Below, one piece after another: positions 1 through 8,246 of a stretch of DNA of 64,000 bases. The DNA lies in contig DAOTVQ010000038.1 in the NCBI GenBank assembly GCA_034436355.1, positions 139,096 through 203,095 of the forward strand, in the 5' to 3' direction. A model generated the notes under the pieces. It made no database searches. It had not been told where the DNA came from and saw only the letters and a list, made by a program, of their open reading frames with translations. Position 1 is the first letter of the stretch; each line of letters begins with the position of its first letter. This DNA comes from CP2-2F sp034436355 (GTDB taxonomy: Bacteria; Chloroflexota; Anaerolineae; Aggregatilineales; UBA2796). The translations under genes and the position numbers were made by a program.

Positions 1-710
1 GGCTCGCTGAAGAGGATGTAGCCATACACCACAAAGCACAGCCACATCACAAAGTCTGACCAACCTTGATAGTCGCCGAAGTAAAGCCCTAAGATCACGC
101 GCAAAAAACCGATGGGCAGCCCTAACACAAGAATGCCACCGCGCAACTGGCATAGGCGCACCAACCATTCGTTCAGCCGCCTGCCCTGCGGCGCCTGCCA
201 AAAGTAGTGGATAGGCAGCATGAGCAGGCTGAACACGAACAAGAAGCCCAAAAACCACAGATGATAGCCATAGACGCCGATCCAGCTTAGGTCAAGGCGA
301 TTGATGCGGCTTGGGCTGAAGAACTGCGGCACGTAATGGTGAAAACCACCTTGAAAAACGCCCTGATTAACTGCACCAAAGTATGCCTGCACAGTGGAGA
401 GCAACAGCACACCGATCACATAGGGCAACAACAGCCGCCAGACGCGCTCGCTGATGAAACGCCTAGCGGTGCGCGTGCCAAGTGAAAAAGTCAGCGCTGC
501 ACCCGAGATCAGAAACAGGGTCGGAATGACAAATTGGTTGCCCACCACAAGGATGACAGCGGCAATGGGAATGAAACTCTCGCTGGTGACCACCCACCTG
601 CCGCCCGCAAAAGGCAGTGCCACATGCCCAACAAAGGCAGCCAAGATGACCGCTGCGCGCAGCCAATCGAGATAATAAAGCCGATTTACCTCATTGATTG
701 GATGAGTCAT
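1..710 (-). CDS. Acyltransferase 3 family membrane protein (3' end beyond window)
   Basis: Reading leftward from the ATG at 708-710, an open frame of 236 codons runs off the left edge, so the C-terminus is missing. It begins MTHPINEVNRLYYLDWLRA, the usual N-terminal signature of acyltransferase-3 (OafA/NolL-like) integral membrane proteins, with an early histidine in FVGH after the first membrane segment. About five to six hydrophobic segments are visible, separated by basic loops such as RTARRFISERVWRLLLPY, also typical of the family. These enzymes usually O-acylate extracellular sugars or lipids; the substrate here cannot be told. No strong ribosome binding site precedes the ATG. The next gene on the same strand ends 51 nt upstream, behind a hairpin. 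Confidence 0.72.
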   Translation of the reverse strand, partial: MTHPINEVNRLYYLDWLRAAVILAAFVGHVALPFAGGRWVVTSESFIPIAAVILVVGNQFVIPTLFLISGAALTFSLGTRTARRFISERVWRLLLPYVIGVLLLSTVQAYFGAVNQGVFQGGFHHYVPQFFSPSRINRLDLSWIGVYGYHLWFLGFLFVFSLLMLPIHYFWQAPQGRRLNEWLVRLCQLRGGILVLGLPIGFLRVILGLYFGDYQGWSDFVMWLCFVVYGYILFSE

Positions 711-725
711 AAGTCATTCTCGACA

Positions 726-754
726 GGTTGCCCTAGTACACGACGAGGGCAACC
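726..754 (-). terminator. Hairpin after the alcohol dehydrogenase gene
   Basis: Perfect 9-bp arms GGTTGCCCT (726-734) and AGGGCAACC (746-754) lie just past the TAG of the leftward dehydrogenase gene. No clear T-run follows, so it may end transcription only partly or stabilise the mRNA 3' end. Confidence 0.45.
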
Positions 755-761
755 ACATAGT

Positions 762-1862
762 CTATATGACTAGGACAGGTTTCAGCACCTCACCTGATTC
801 GGAGGCGTGGATCGCCTCATTGATCTGCTCAAAGGGAAATTGGCGGATCAACTTATCGAATGGAAAGCGCCCTTGTTTGTACAGCTCGATCAAGGCGGGG
901 ATGAAGATATCAGGCACGCTCTCGCCTTCGATGATGCCGCGCACTGTGCGCCCAAACAATAGATGGTTAGGGTCTAGCGGCAGATCGGTCTGCGGTGGTG
1001 GCGAACCAACCACGCCACACACACCACGCGGCAGCAGGACATCCACAGCTTGGCGCATCACTTGAATAATGCCCGTTGCTTCTAAGCTGTAGCGCACGCC
1101 GCCGCCCGTCAGCTCACGGATTGCTTCAACAGGATCACTTTCCGCCGCGTTGACCACATGCGTCGCACCGAGTTCACGCGCCAGCGCCAAGCGATTTGGT
1201 TTCACATCCACGCCGATAATCATGCCGCAGCCGACTGCACGCGCCGCCATAATAGCTGACATGCCAACTGCGCCAGCGCCAAAGATCGCAATGGTGCTGC
1301 CCACCTCAGGGCGCAGCACATTCATGACGCTGCCCGCACCCGTCTGAATGCCGCACCCAAGCGGACCAAGCAATTCAAGCGGCACATCTTTCGGCACTTT
1401 GACGACATTCCGCGCAGTGGCAATGGCATACGTACCAAACGAAGATTGTCCGAAGAAATTGCCGTGAATAGGCGTGCCGTTTTGCTGCATCGTGGTGGAG
1501 CCATCGGCGCGCACACCTGCCAAGTTCAGTGCGGGAAAGTTATGGCAGTAGGCAGGCGCGCCATCTTCGCAGTTCAAACAGCGCCCGCACGAGTTGAAGG
1601 TCAGCACCACATGATCCCCGGGCTGCACTTTAGTGACGCCTGCACCGACTTTGACGACTACACCTGCACCTTCATGCCCAAGCACAATCGGTGCAGGGAA
1701 GCCCAACCCAGCAAAACTCTGCACATACATATCGGTATGGCACACGCCCACTGCGCTGATCTTGACCAGCACTTCACCTGCCTGCGGATCATCCATCTGC
1801 ACCGATTCGATCTGGAAGGGCGCACCTGCACCACGCACAACAGCTACTCTAACATCTAGCAT
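762..1862 (-). CDS. Zinc-dependent alcohol dehydrogenase (aryl-alcohol/benzyl type)
   Basis: A 366-residue medium-chain dehydrogenase, full length for the family. Catalytic zinc ligands are visible as C41 (GVCHTD), H63 (GHEGAG) and C170 (LGCGIQTG). The structural zinc site is C92, C95, C98 and C106 in SCGRCLNCED...YCHNF. The dinucleotide-binding turn GAGAVGMSA (195-203) is followed by an acidic residue at 219 (GVDVKPNR), favouring NAD+. The GCGIQTGAG region and spacing resemble aryl-alcohol dehydrogenases (XylB/AreB type), so it probably oxidises an alcohol to an aldehyde in the cytoplasm; the substrate is unproven. The ATG at 1862 follows a GAGAGG ribosome binding site. It lies 85 nt beyond lipA on the same strand, separated by a strong hairpin. 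Confidence 0.88.
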   Translation of the reverse strand: MLDVRVAVVRGAGAPFQIESVQMDDPQAGEVLVKISAVGVCHTDMYVQSFAGLGFPAPIVLGHEGAGVVVKVGAGVTKVQPGDHVVLTFNSCGRCLNCEDGAPAYCHNFPALNLAGVRADGSTTMQQNGTPIHGNFFGQSSFGTYAIATARNVVKVPKDVPLELLGPLGCGIQTGAGSVMNVLRPEVGSTIAIFGAGAVGMSAIMAARAVGCGMIIGVDVKPNRLALARELGATHVVNAAESDPVEAIRELTGGGVRYSLEATGIIQVMRQAVDVLLPRGVCGVVGSPPPQTDLPLDPNHLLFGRTVRGIIEGESVPDIFIPALIELYKQGRFPFDKLIRQFPFEQINEAIHASESGEVLKPVLVI

Positions 1863-1897
1863 TTGAAATTCCTCTCATAAAAAATTTACAGAAAGTT

Positions 1898-1924
1898 GCC
1901 CTGTTGTTTGATAGACAACAGGGC
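1898..1924 (-). terminator. Probable terminator after lipA
   Basis: Perfect 10-bp arms GCCCTGTTGT (1898-1907) and ACAACAGGGC (1915-1924) with a 7-nt loop lie 23 nt past the lipA stop. On the transcribed strand a T-rich stretch follows about 12 nt after the stem. Confidence 0.55.
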
Positions 1925-1947
1925 GCAGCCACATCGTGAAAAGCCGC

Positions 1948-2922
1948 TCACTCGGCGCGCAGACGGATGTAGTTCAACTGAGAGAGCGCACGCACCTGCT
2001 GTTCAGCACGGTAGGAACTCCGCACGAGCGGACCGCTCTCTACCCACTTGAAGCCGAGTTCCAAGCCAATGCGCTTCAGCGCCTCAAATTCGGCAGGCTC
2101 ATAGTAGCGCTCAATTGGCAGATGCTGCTTGCTCGGCTGCAAATACTGCCCTAACGTCAGGATGTCCACCTTGAGGGCAGCCAAATCGCGCATGACGGCA
2201 ACCACCTCATCAAAAGTTTCGCCCAAGCCAAGCATGATGCCGCTTTTGGTCAGCACCAATGGATCAAGCGTTTTGGCGTTGCCAAGTGTTGCCATCGCCC
2301 ACTCATACTTATCCTGCGGTTGCACACGCTTGAAGAGGCGCGGCACAGTTTCTACATTGTGATTGAGGATTTCCGGCTGGGCTTCCATCACAATCCTGAG
2401 CGCGTCAATCTTGCCTTTGAAGTCTGGGATCAGCACTTCAATCGAGCAGCCGTGCTGCACTTGGCGAATGCGCTTAATGACCATCGCAAAAATCGGCGCG
2501 CCGCCGTCGGGACGTTCGTCACGGTTCACGCTGGTGATGACCACATGGCGCAGATTCATGGCGCGCACTGCCTCCGCCACACGGATTGGCTCTGTCCAGT
2601 CCAGCGGCGAAGGGCGTCCGGTCTTAATATCGCAAAAGCCGCATGAGCGCGTGCAAGTATCGCCCATCATCAAGAAGGTGGCGGTGCCGTTGCCCCAGCA
2701 TTCGCCAATGTTTGGGCAGTGTGCTTCCTCACAGACAGTGTTCAGCGCCTTACCACGCATCAAAGCCCGAACGGCCTCATAGGTTTCGCCGCTGGGCGCA
2801 CGCACCTTGATCCACGGTGGGCGGCGCTGTGGACGGTTGGGCGGCGGTGCATCCTCTAGGCGGGCGCGAGTGGGCGTTTCGCCGCCGGGGATGTGATCGA
2901 GGGGGATAATTGTGTCGGTCAC
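1948..2922 (-). CDS. lipA: Lipoyl synthase (radical SAM)
   Basis: LipA inserts two sulfurs into the octanoyl group on lipoyl domains of 2-oxoacid dehydrogenases and GcvH. I place the start at the GTG at 2922, preceded by AAGGAG at the right spacing; an upstream in-frame extension to 3066 lacks a ribosome binding site and runs through the promoter. The resulting 324-residue protein has the auxiliary-cluster motif CEEAHCPNIGEC (C64, C69, C75), the radical-SAM motif CTRSCGFC (C90, C94, C97) and the C-terminal RSSY whose serine ligates the auxiliary cluster. Length and order match the family. An extended -10 promoter sits just upstream. Neither lipB nor an octanoyltransferase is in the window. 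Confidence 0.96.
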   Translation of the reverse strand: MTDTIIPLDHIPGGETPTRARLEDAPPPNRPQRRPPWIKVRAPSGETYEAVRALMRGKALNTVCEEAHCPNIGECWGNGTATFLMMGDTCTRSCGFCDIKTGRPSPLDWTEPIRVAEAVRAMNLRHVVITSVNRDERPDGGAPIFAMVIKRIRQVQHGCSIEVLIPDFKGKIDALRIVMEAQPEILNHNVETVPRLFKRVQPQDKYEWAMATLGNAKTLDPLVLTKSGIMLGLGETFDEVVAVMRDLAALKVDILTLGQYLQPSKQHLPIERYYEPAEFEALKRIGLELGFKWVESGPLVRSSYRAEQQVRALSQLNYIRLRAE

Positions 2923-2955
2923 AAAGGACTCCTTACCAATACGCACTTGGGGAAA

Positions 2956-2964
2956 ATTATAGCA
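2956..2964 (-). promoter_or_regulatory. Extended -10 promoter of lipA
   Basis: Read leftward the sequence is TGCTATAAT, a perfect -10 box with a TGn extension and no convincing -35 box. It lies 34 nt upstream of the GTG. The longer string TGTGCTATAATTT recurs before the DUF1801 gene near 14170. Confidence 0.6.
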
Positions 2965-2984
2965 CAAGCCTGCGCTCAGAACGG

Positions 2985-3013
2985 TTGCCAAGTTCGGGCA
3001 GGTTAGGTAAACT
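2985..3013 (+). promoter_or_regulatory. Sigma-A-type promoter of the sugar ABC operon
   Basis: TTGCCA (2985-2990), a 17-bp spacer and TAAACT (3008-3013) predict a start near 3020, giving a leader of about 64 nt. The promoter diverges from the lipA promoter a few bases away. Confidence 0.5.
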
Positions 3014-3023
3014 CTGTGATGTT

Positions 3024-3070
3024 GGCGCGCAGCAATGGTTGTCTGTGCGCCTAAGCCGCGTAACAACCAT
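3024..3070 (+). promoter_or_regulatory. Structured 5' leader, possible H-type pseudoknot
   Basis: Stem 1 pairs GGCGCGCAG (3024-3032) with CTGTGCGCC (3043-3051), nine pairs including one G-U. The loop contains ATGGTTGT (3035-3042), whose exact complement ACAACCAT (3063-3070) abuts the AAGGAG ribosome binding site (3071-3076). This is the topology of an H-type pseudoknot filling almost the whole predicted leader. I do not recognise it as a known riboswitch class. The second inverted repeat could instead be a DNA operator. Confidence 0.4.
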
Positions 3071-3083
3071 AAGGAGTTACTAG

Positions 3084-4418
3084 ATGCCTAAAATGCTTAA
3101 GGTTCTTACCGTTCTGCTGATTGCAGCCTTTGTGTTCAGCGGCGTTTTTAACGGCGCTGTCTCGGCACAGGAGAAACCAACCCTGCGCGTGTTCTATGGC
3201 AGTGTCGGCGACATTGCTCAGGATGAGGCAATTTTGAAGCGCTGGGCAGATGAGAACAACGTGAATGTTGAGATCGTCTACGCCTCGCAGAGCGCGACGG
3301 AATACCTCGCCCAGTTGCAGCAGCTTTTGGCTGCCCGTTCCACCGATATTGACCTGATTCAGTTTGACGTGATTTGGCCCGGCATCCTTGCCCCCAACAT
3401 GCTCGATCTGGGCCCCGCCCTTGAAGCAAGCGGCATGAAGGATATGTTCTACCCACGCATCCTCGCCAACAACACTGTTGATGGCAAGGTCGTTGGTTTG
3501 CCGTGGTTCACGGATGCCGGTTTGCTCTACTACCGCACCGACCTGTTGGAGAAGTATGGCTTCAGCGCACCACCCGCTACATGGGCAGAGCTGGAGAGCA
3601 TGGCAAAGACCATTCAGGACGGCGAGCGTGCCGCTGGCAACCCTGAGTTCTGGGGCTTTGTGTGGCAGGGCAACGCCTACGAAGGCTTGACCTGTGACGC
3701 GCTAGAGTGGGTCTTCAGCAATGGTGGTGGCTCCATCGTCGAAGTGGACAAGACCATCAGCATCAACAACGAAGCCGCCATCAAGGCGATTGAGCGTGCT
3801 GCCGCTTGGGTTGGCACCATTTCGCCCGAAGGCGTAACGACCTACCAAGAAGAAGATGCGCGCCGCGTCTTCCAAGCGGGCAATGCAGCCTTCATGCGTA
3901 ACTGGCCGTATGCCTACGTGCTAGGTCAAGGTGGCGCAGATGGCACGCAAGAGACTGCCATTAAGGGCTTGTTCGCTGTGACCAACCTCCCCGCGGGCGA
4001 CTCTGGTAAAGCCGCTGCTGCTTTAGGTGGCTGGCAACTTGGCGTGAGCGCCTACAGTGCCAACCCTGAGCTTACCACCCAGCTTGCCCTGTGGCTGACC
4101 GCCCCAGAGCAGCAGAAAGAGCGCTGGCTCAAGCTGAACAACCTGCCCACCATGCCTGCCATCTACACCGATCCTGATGTGTTGGCAGCCACGCCATGGG
4201 TGGCAGACCTGGTGCCGGTCTTCGAGAACGCTTCGCCGCGCCCCTCGACGGTGACTGCCGCGCAGTACAACGATGTGTCGGTAGCTTTCTTCACGGCAGT
4301 GCATGATGTGCTGACTAAGAAGAAGGACGCCGCCACTGCCTTTGAAGACCTCGAACTAGAGCTGGAAAACCTGCTCGGTAGCGAGTTCACCGTTGGCGCA
4401 CCGCCACCTATCCAATAA
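3084..4418 (+). CDS. Extracellular sugar-binding protein of an ABC importer
   Basis: A 444-residue family 1 solute-binding protein, the usual length. Residues 1-28 form an export signal (basic start, hydrophobic LLIAAFVFSGVF, then AVSAQ), read as a signal peptidase I site because no lipobox cysteine is present. The mature part follows the trehalose/maltose-type binding-protein pattern: strand TLRVFYG near the start, DLIQFDVIWP around 90, GLPWFTDAGLLYYRTDLLEKYG around 140 (split by family as hinge and binding region), and ALGGWQLGVSA in the second lobe. The ATG at 3084 follows AAGGAG. It precedes two matching permease genes, with a terminator-like hairpin between, an arrangement that often makes the binding protein more abundant than the channel. 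No ATP-binding subunit is in the window; a shared MsiK/MalK-type ATPase elsewhere is inferred. Confidence 0.9.
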   Translation: MPKMLKVLTVLLIAAFVFSGVFNGAVSAQEKPTLRVFYGSVGDIAQDEAILKRWADENNVNVEIVYASQSATEYLAQLQQLLAARSTDIDLIQFDVIWPGILAPNMLDLGPALEASGMKDMFYPRILANNTVDGKVVGLPWFTDAGLLYYRTDLLEKYGFSAPPATWAELESMAKTIQDGERAAGNPEFWGFVWQGNAYEGLTCDALEWVFSNGGGSIVEVDKTISINNEAAIKAIERAAAWVGTISPEGVTTYQEEDARRVFQAGNAAFMRNWPYAYVLGQGGADGTQETAIKGLFAVTNLPAGDSGKAAAALGGWQLGVSAYSANPELTTQLALWLTAPEQQKERWLKLNNLPTMPAIYTDPDVLAATPWVADLVPVFENASPRPSTVTAAQYNDVSVAFFTAVHDVLTKKKDAATAFEDLELELENLLGSEFTVGAPPPIQ

Positions 4419-4440
4419 GCGATAACGGCATACGCCGTGC

Positions 4441-4473
4441 AAGGGCAGGTCTGCAATTGACCTGCCCTTTTGC
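4441..4473 (+). terminator. Intrinsic terminator or attenuator inside the ABC operon
   Basis: AAGGGCAGGTC (4441-4451) pairs with GACCTGCCCTT (4459-4469), followed by TTT. It lies 22 nt after the binding-protein stop and before the permeases, so read-through is expected to lower permease expression relative to the binding protein. Confidence 0.65.
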
Positions 4474-4559
4474 TTTGCCGAATCCCTCCATGCGCGGTAT
4501 AGTTTCAGGCTTAATGCGGTCTGTTTTTGCCGCAAAAGTTTTTTGAGAGGCTTTTTTAT

Positions 4560-5594
4560 ATGGCAGTCGCAACCACTTCATCGAACGCCGCTTTGCGCGG
4601 CGGCAGCACGCTCACCAAACGGCAAGCGCGCCTTGCCATGATCATGCTAGCACCTACCTTTTTTGTGCTGATCCTTGTTGCCTTTTACCCATTAGTGCGT
4701 ACCTTTTCGTCCAGCTTTACCAACGAACCATTCGCCAACCCTAATGCGGAGGTTGTGAATGTTGGCTTGGAAAACTATCAAAAGTTATTGGGCATACAAA
4801 TTGCACCTTTCCCCGAAGGTGCCTCCCTGCGCGATACCATGATCACGGGCTACCGCCGTGTAAGCACCTTTGAGCTGTTCGGCGAGCGCTATCTGTTCGC
4901 CGCTGGCGACCCTATGTGGATTCAGGCAGTCATCAACACCGTCCTGTTCACCATCATCTCAGTTGCGCTTGAATTTGGTATTGGGTTGGTGGTGGCGCTG
5001 GTGGTGAACACGCGCTTTCGCGGACGTGGCATCATGCGCGCTGTGATGCTCATCCCATGGGCAATTCCAACCGCCATCTCCACCGTGCTGTGGCGCTATA
5101 TGCTGAACGACAACACCACCGGCGCGCTGAATGCGCTCTTTAATGCCTTTGGGTTGATTGAACCAAGCGCCAGCATTGCATGGCGTTCACAATATCCGCT
5201 GCTCTCGGTGATTTTGGTGGATGTGTGGAAGACGGTGCCATTCGTGGCGCTGTTGCTTTTAGCAGGCTTGCAGACCATCCCAACCGATCTGTATGAGGCA
5301 GGTGCTGTGGATGGTGCAACGGTGCCACAGCGCTTTTTTCGCATCACGCTGCCGCTGCTGTTTCCAACCGTGCTGATCGCGTTGGTCTTCCGCACCTTGG
5401 ACGCGCTGCGCGTCTTTGATGTGTTTGCCATTTTGCTACCAAACACCACACGCTCTATGGCAACCCACAACTACGAAATGATGGTGACTAGTTATCAATA
5501 TGGCTATGCCTCTGCCACAGGTGTGCTGATCTTCATCATCATCTTTGCCTTCACTATCCTGTATATGAGCCTATTCCGCGTGGAGGTGGACTAA
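4560..5594 (+). CDS. Sugar ABC transporter permease (MalF/UgpA type)
   Basis: I use the ATG at 4560, preceded by GAGAGG; a TTG at 4527 would add 11 residues without a ribosome binding site. The 344-residue product has six hydrophobic segments and the cytoplasmic coupling loop EAGAVDGATVPQRFFRITLP, the EAA motif that docks to the ATPase. A periplasmic insert of about 70 residues follows the first segment, as in MalF-like subunits. It ends in a 1-nt overlap with the second permease (TAATG), so the two are translationally coupled and probably form the heterodimeric channel for the solute captured by the upstream binding protein. Confidence 0.92.
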   Translation: MAVATTSSNAALRGGSTLTKRQARLAMIMLAPTFFVLILVAFYPLVRTFSSSFTNEPFANPNAEVVNVGLENYQKLLGIQIAPFPEGASLRDTMITGYRRVSTFELFGERYLFAAGDPMWIQAVINTVLFTIISVALEFGIGLVVALVVNTRFRGRGIMRAVMLIPWAIPTAISTVLWRYMLNDNTTGALNALFNAFGLIEPSASIAWRSQYPLLSVILVDVWKTVPFVALLLLAGLQTIPTDLYEAGAVDGATVPQRFFRITLPLLFPTVLIALVFRTLDALRVFDVFAILLPNTTRSMATHNYEMMVTSYQYGYASATGVLIFIIIFAFTILYMSLFRVEVD

Positions 5595-6448
5595 TGGCAG
5601 GCAACCGCAACGCCACTTATTGGGTGGGGCGCATTGGTTTTAGCGCACTGGTTATTCTGATCTTCCTATATACCGCCTTCCCGTTCTATTGGGCGCTCAT
5701 TTCGGCGCTGAAACCTGAGAGTGAGTTGATTCAGACGCCGGCAACCTTCTTCCCACAAACGATCACCCTTCAGAACTTTGAGGCAGTTTTCCGCAACGAT
5801 GCCTTCCTTCGCGGTCTGTTGAACAGCACCGTTGTCTCGATTGTGGTGGTCATTGCGGCGCTGTGCATCGGCTCGTTTGCTGCTTATGCGCTAGGGCGGC
5901 TGAAATTCGGTGGTAAGCGCTGGATTTTGTATGTGATCCTCTCCATGACGCTCTTTCCGCAAATCTCGATCCTGCCCGGCTTGTTCACGCTTGTGAATCA
6001 GCTTGGCATGTATGGCAGCATCACTTCACTGATGACCACTTACCTGGTCTTCACGCTGCCGTTCACGGTGTGGGTGCTGACCTCGTTTTTCCGTGCGTTG
6101 CCTGCTGAATTGGAGCAAGCTGCCTTGGTGGATGGCTGCACACCCTTCCAAACTTTCTATAAGATTCTGCTGCCACTAACGGCGCCGGCGCTGGTCACGA
6201 CAGGCTTGCTCGCCTTCATTGCAGCTTGGAACGAATACTTATTCTCGCTGACCTTCACACTGACCCAGCCGGCTGCCCAAACGGTGACAGTCGCAATCAC
6301 CAAATTCACCGGCGTGATCGCCCGTAACGAGCCATTTGGTGAGATTATGGCGGCGTCCGTTGTGGTGACCGTGCCGCTGATTGTGTTGGTGCTGATCTTC
6401 CAGCGGCGCATTGTGCAGGGCTTAACGGCAGGCGCAGTCAAGGGCTAA
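5594..6448 (+). CDS. Sugar ABC transporter permease (MalG/UgpE type)
   Basis: A 284-residue inner-membrane protein with six hydrophobic segments and the EAA loop EQAALVDGCTPFQTFYKILLP about 90 residues from the end. The N-terminus, with a hydrophobic segment then FPFYWALISALKP, and the length fit carbohydrate-uptake CUT1 MalG-type permeases. A GGAGGTGG stretch at the end of the preceding gene acts as its ribosome binding site. Its stop overlaps the next ATG by 1 nt, so the small downstream protein is made in step with the transporter. Confidence 0.93.
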   Translation: MAGNRNATYWVGRIGFSALVILIFLYTAFPFYWALISALKPESELIQTPATFFPQTITLQNFEAVFRNDAFLRGLLNSTVVSIVVVIAALCIGSFAAYALGRLKFGGKRWILYVILSMTLFPQISILPGLFTLVNQLGMYGSITSLMTTYLVFTLPFTVWVLTSFFRALPAELEQAALVDGCTPFQTFYKILLPLTAPALVTTGLLAFIAAWNEYLFSLTFTLTQPAAQTVTVAITKFTGVIARNEPFGEIMAASVVVTVPLIVLVLIFQRRIVQGLTAGAVKG

Positions 6449-6957
6449 TGGCGCGCCTGTGGCAGGCGCTGCGGCTTGCCTTTTTTGCGATCTTGGGCGG
6501 TGGCTTGGCACTCAGCGCCGCCCTTGCCTTTGGTTGGGCTGATCCGCCGCGCTATGGCAGGCTCTACGCCGAAACGCGGGGCGCCGCGGCGGCTGTGCCC
6601 CTGCCACAGGGCAATTTCACCCTGATTGTGCTTGGCAAGTGGTCGGAAGCTGCCTCACCGCTGGATTCTTGGCATGTAGTGTTTGAGGCAACCGATGGCA
6701 CGCCCTTATTCATGCTAAGCGTGCATGGCGATGCCTCGTTTTCACTGGCGCCGCTTCAGCCTGAGGCTGTCGGTTTCATCCATTTGCGGCGTCCGCCTGC
6801 GGCGAATGAGGTCTACCTGCACCTAAGCGTTGACGGTGCAGAAGTGCGCCTAAACCATGAGATCGCGTGGCGTGGTGTGCTGCCCGCAGCAGCCGTAGTG
6901 CGGATCAGCGGCGGTGAAGCGTTACGCGCCGCTGATCTGCGCCTGTTTGTGCCGTAG
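6448..6957 (+). CDS. Small membrane-anchored protein coupled to the ABC permeases
   Basis: The ATG at 6448 overlaps the permease stop by 1 nt. The 169-residue product has one N-terminal hydrophobic segment (about residues 8-30, LAFFAILGGGLALSAALAF) and then a soluble domain rich in beta-strand patterns (GNFTLIVLGKWSE, SWHVVFEATDG, VYLHLSVDGAEVRL). The alternation suggests a small exported jelly-roll-like or carbohydrate-binding domain, but I cannot assign a family. Its position as last gene of a sugar-import operon suggests a role at the membrane with the transporter. It ends 2 nt before the convergent M16 gene. No cysteine lipobox is seen. Confidence 0.75.
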   Translation: MARLWQALRLAFFAILGGGLALSAALAFGWADPPRYGRLYAETRGAAAAVPLPQGNFTLIVLGKWSEAASPLDSWHVVFEATDGTPLFMLSVHGDASFSLAPLQPEAVGFIHLRRPPAANEVYLHLSVDGAEVRLNHEIAWRGVLPAAAVVRISGGEALRAADLRLFVP

Positions 6958-6959
6958 GG

Positions 6960-8246
6960 TTAGGTGTTCAGTTCGGGACCTGCTACCGCCAGCGCATAGG
7001 CGTTTGGTGAAAGGTATTTCTGCGCCGCGCTTAGCACATCTTCCCGCGTGATGGCGTTGATCATCTCCGTGTAGTTCCGCAGATAGTCCAAGCCTAGCCC
7101 GTAGGTCTCCATATTCAGGATGGCGGCAGCAACACCTTCGTTGGTCTCCAGCGTCAGCGGCAGGCGCCCGGTGAAGTTTGCCTTGTTGTCTGCCAAATCA
7201 TCCTCACTGATCAGCTCGGTGGTCAGGCGCTTTACCTCATGTAAGATACTCTCGATGGCACGCTGCACGTTTTTCGGATTCACGCCTGCGGCAGCCGTCC
7301 ACGGTGCAGGTCCTTGCCCGCCACGTACCGAGCTGTAGGCGTAGTATGCCAAGCCTTGATCTTCGCGCACCGTCTTACCCAGTCTGCCCATCATGCCAAA
7401 GACTCCTAAGACGTTGTTGGCAAGGTTTGCCGCCTGAAAATCAGGCGCGAAGCGCGAAGGGCCTGCCCAACCCAACACAATATCCGATTGTGTTTTGCCG
7501 GGGACGACTTTGAAGGCTTGGCGCACTTCGGGCAGCGGCGGCACATTTGCCACGCTTGGCACGGTTGGCTGGTTGGCGTTCTGCCAATCGCCCAGATGCT
7601 CTGCCACCAGGTTTACGGCGTCGTCTGCCTTCACTGCGCCAACAACAGTAATGATCATGCCTTGCGCGCCGTAGTTTTGGGCATGAAAGGCGTGCAGATC
7701 ATCTAGGGTAAGGCGCGGCAGGCTCTCGACCATGGCGAACATGCTGCGGCTGTAGGGATGCTCGGCAGGGTATGCTAAGCTACGGAAACTCTCAAAGGCA
7801 ACGCTGCGTGTATCCTGAGCGCGAATCTTGAGGGCAGTCAAGATTTCGCCGCGCAAGCGTTCGGTTTGGTCGGCGGGAAAGGCGGGCTTCCGCAGCACGT
7901 CGGAGAGAATGCCCAACAGCACTGATAAATCTTCTGCCAGCGCCTTGCCACCGAAAGAAGTGCTGTGTGTGCCACCGCTTATATTCAGGGTTGCGCCCAT
8001 ACTCTCTAACGCCTCGTGCAGGGCGTCAAAATCACGGGTACGGGTGCCGCGCATCAGGGCAGAGGCGGCAAAATCAGCCAGCCCTTGCTTATCGTCGGGT
8101 TCTAGCAAGCTACCAACTGCCAGGGAGCCGCCGATCACGACGGATTTGTTGGAGAAGTTTTCCCGCGCCAGCACAATGATGCCGTTGGGCAGCACAGCGC
8201 GCAAGATGTCATCGCTGCCGGGCAGCGCACGGTTGCTATTCGTCAT
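6960..8246 (-). CDS. M16B peptidase homologue, non-catalytic subunit
   Basis: A 428-residue M16-family protein. The zinc motif HxxEH is absent: the matching region reads KQGLADFAASALMRGT, so it cannot be catalytic alone. The C-terminal M16 domain is intact, with an R/Y-type pattern QGLAYYAYSSVRGG that helps bind substrate. Bacterial M16B enzymes often work as heterodimers of one zinc-bearing and one R/Y-bearing chain, as in mitochondrial processing peptidase. The ATG at 8246 lies inside the end of the upstream gene (11-nt overlap) and follows an AGGAAGAAG stretch, supporting stoichiometric production with the catalytic partner. No signal peptide is evident. Confidence 0.9.
   Translation of the reverse strand: MTNSNRALPGSDDILRAVLPNGIIVLARENFSNKSVVIGGSLAVGSLLEPDDKQGLADFAASALMRGTRTRDFDALHEALESMGATLNISGGTHSTSFGGKALAEDLSVLLGILSDVLRKPAFPADQTERLRGEILTALKIRAQDTRSVAFESFRSLAYPAEHPYSRSMFAMVESLPRLTLDDLHAFHAQNYGAQGMIITVVGAVKADDAVNLVAEHLGDWQNANQPTVPSVANVPPLPEVRQAFKVVPGKTQSDIVLGWAGPSRFAPDFQAANLANNVLGVFGMMGRLGKTVREDQGLAYYAYSSVRGGQGPAPWTAAAGVNPKNVQRAIESILHEVKRLTTELISEDDLADNKANFTGRLPLTLETNEGVAAAILNMETYGLGLDYLRNYTEMINAITREDVLSAAQKYLSPNAYALAVAGPELNT

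Noticed and set aside
2923..3066. Upstream extension of lipA
   Set aside because: It runs through the lipA promoter and lacks a ribosome site; the GTG at 2922 has AAGGAG.
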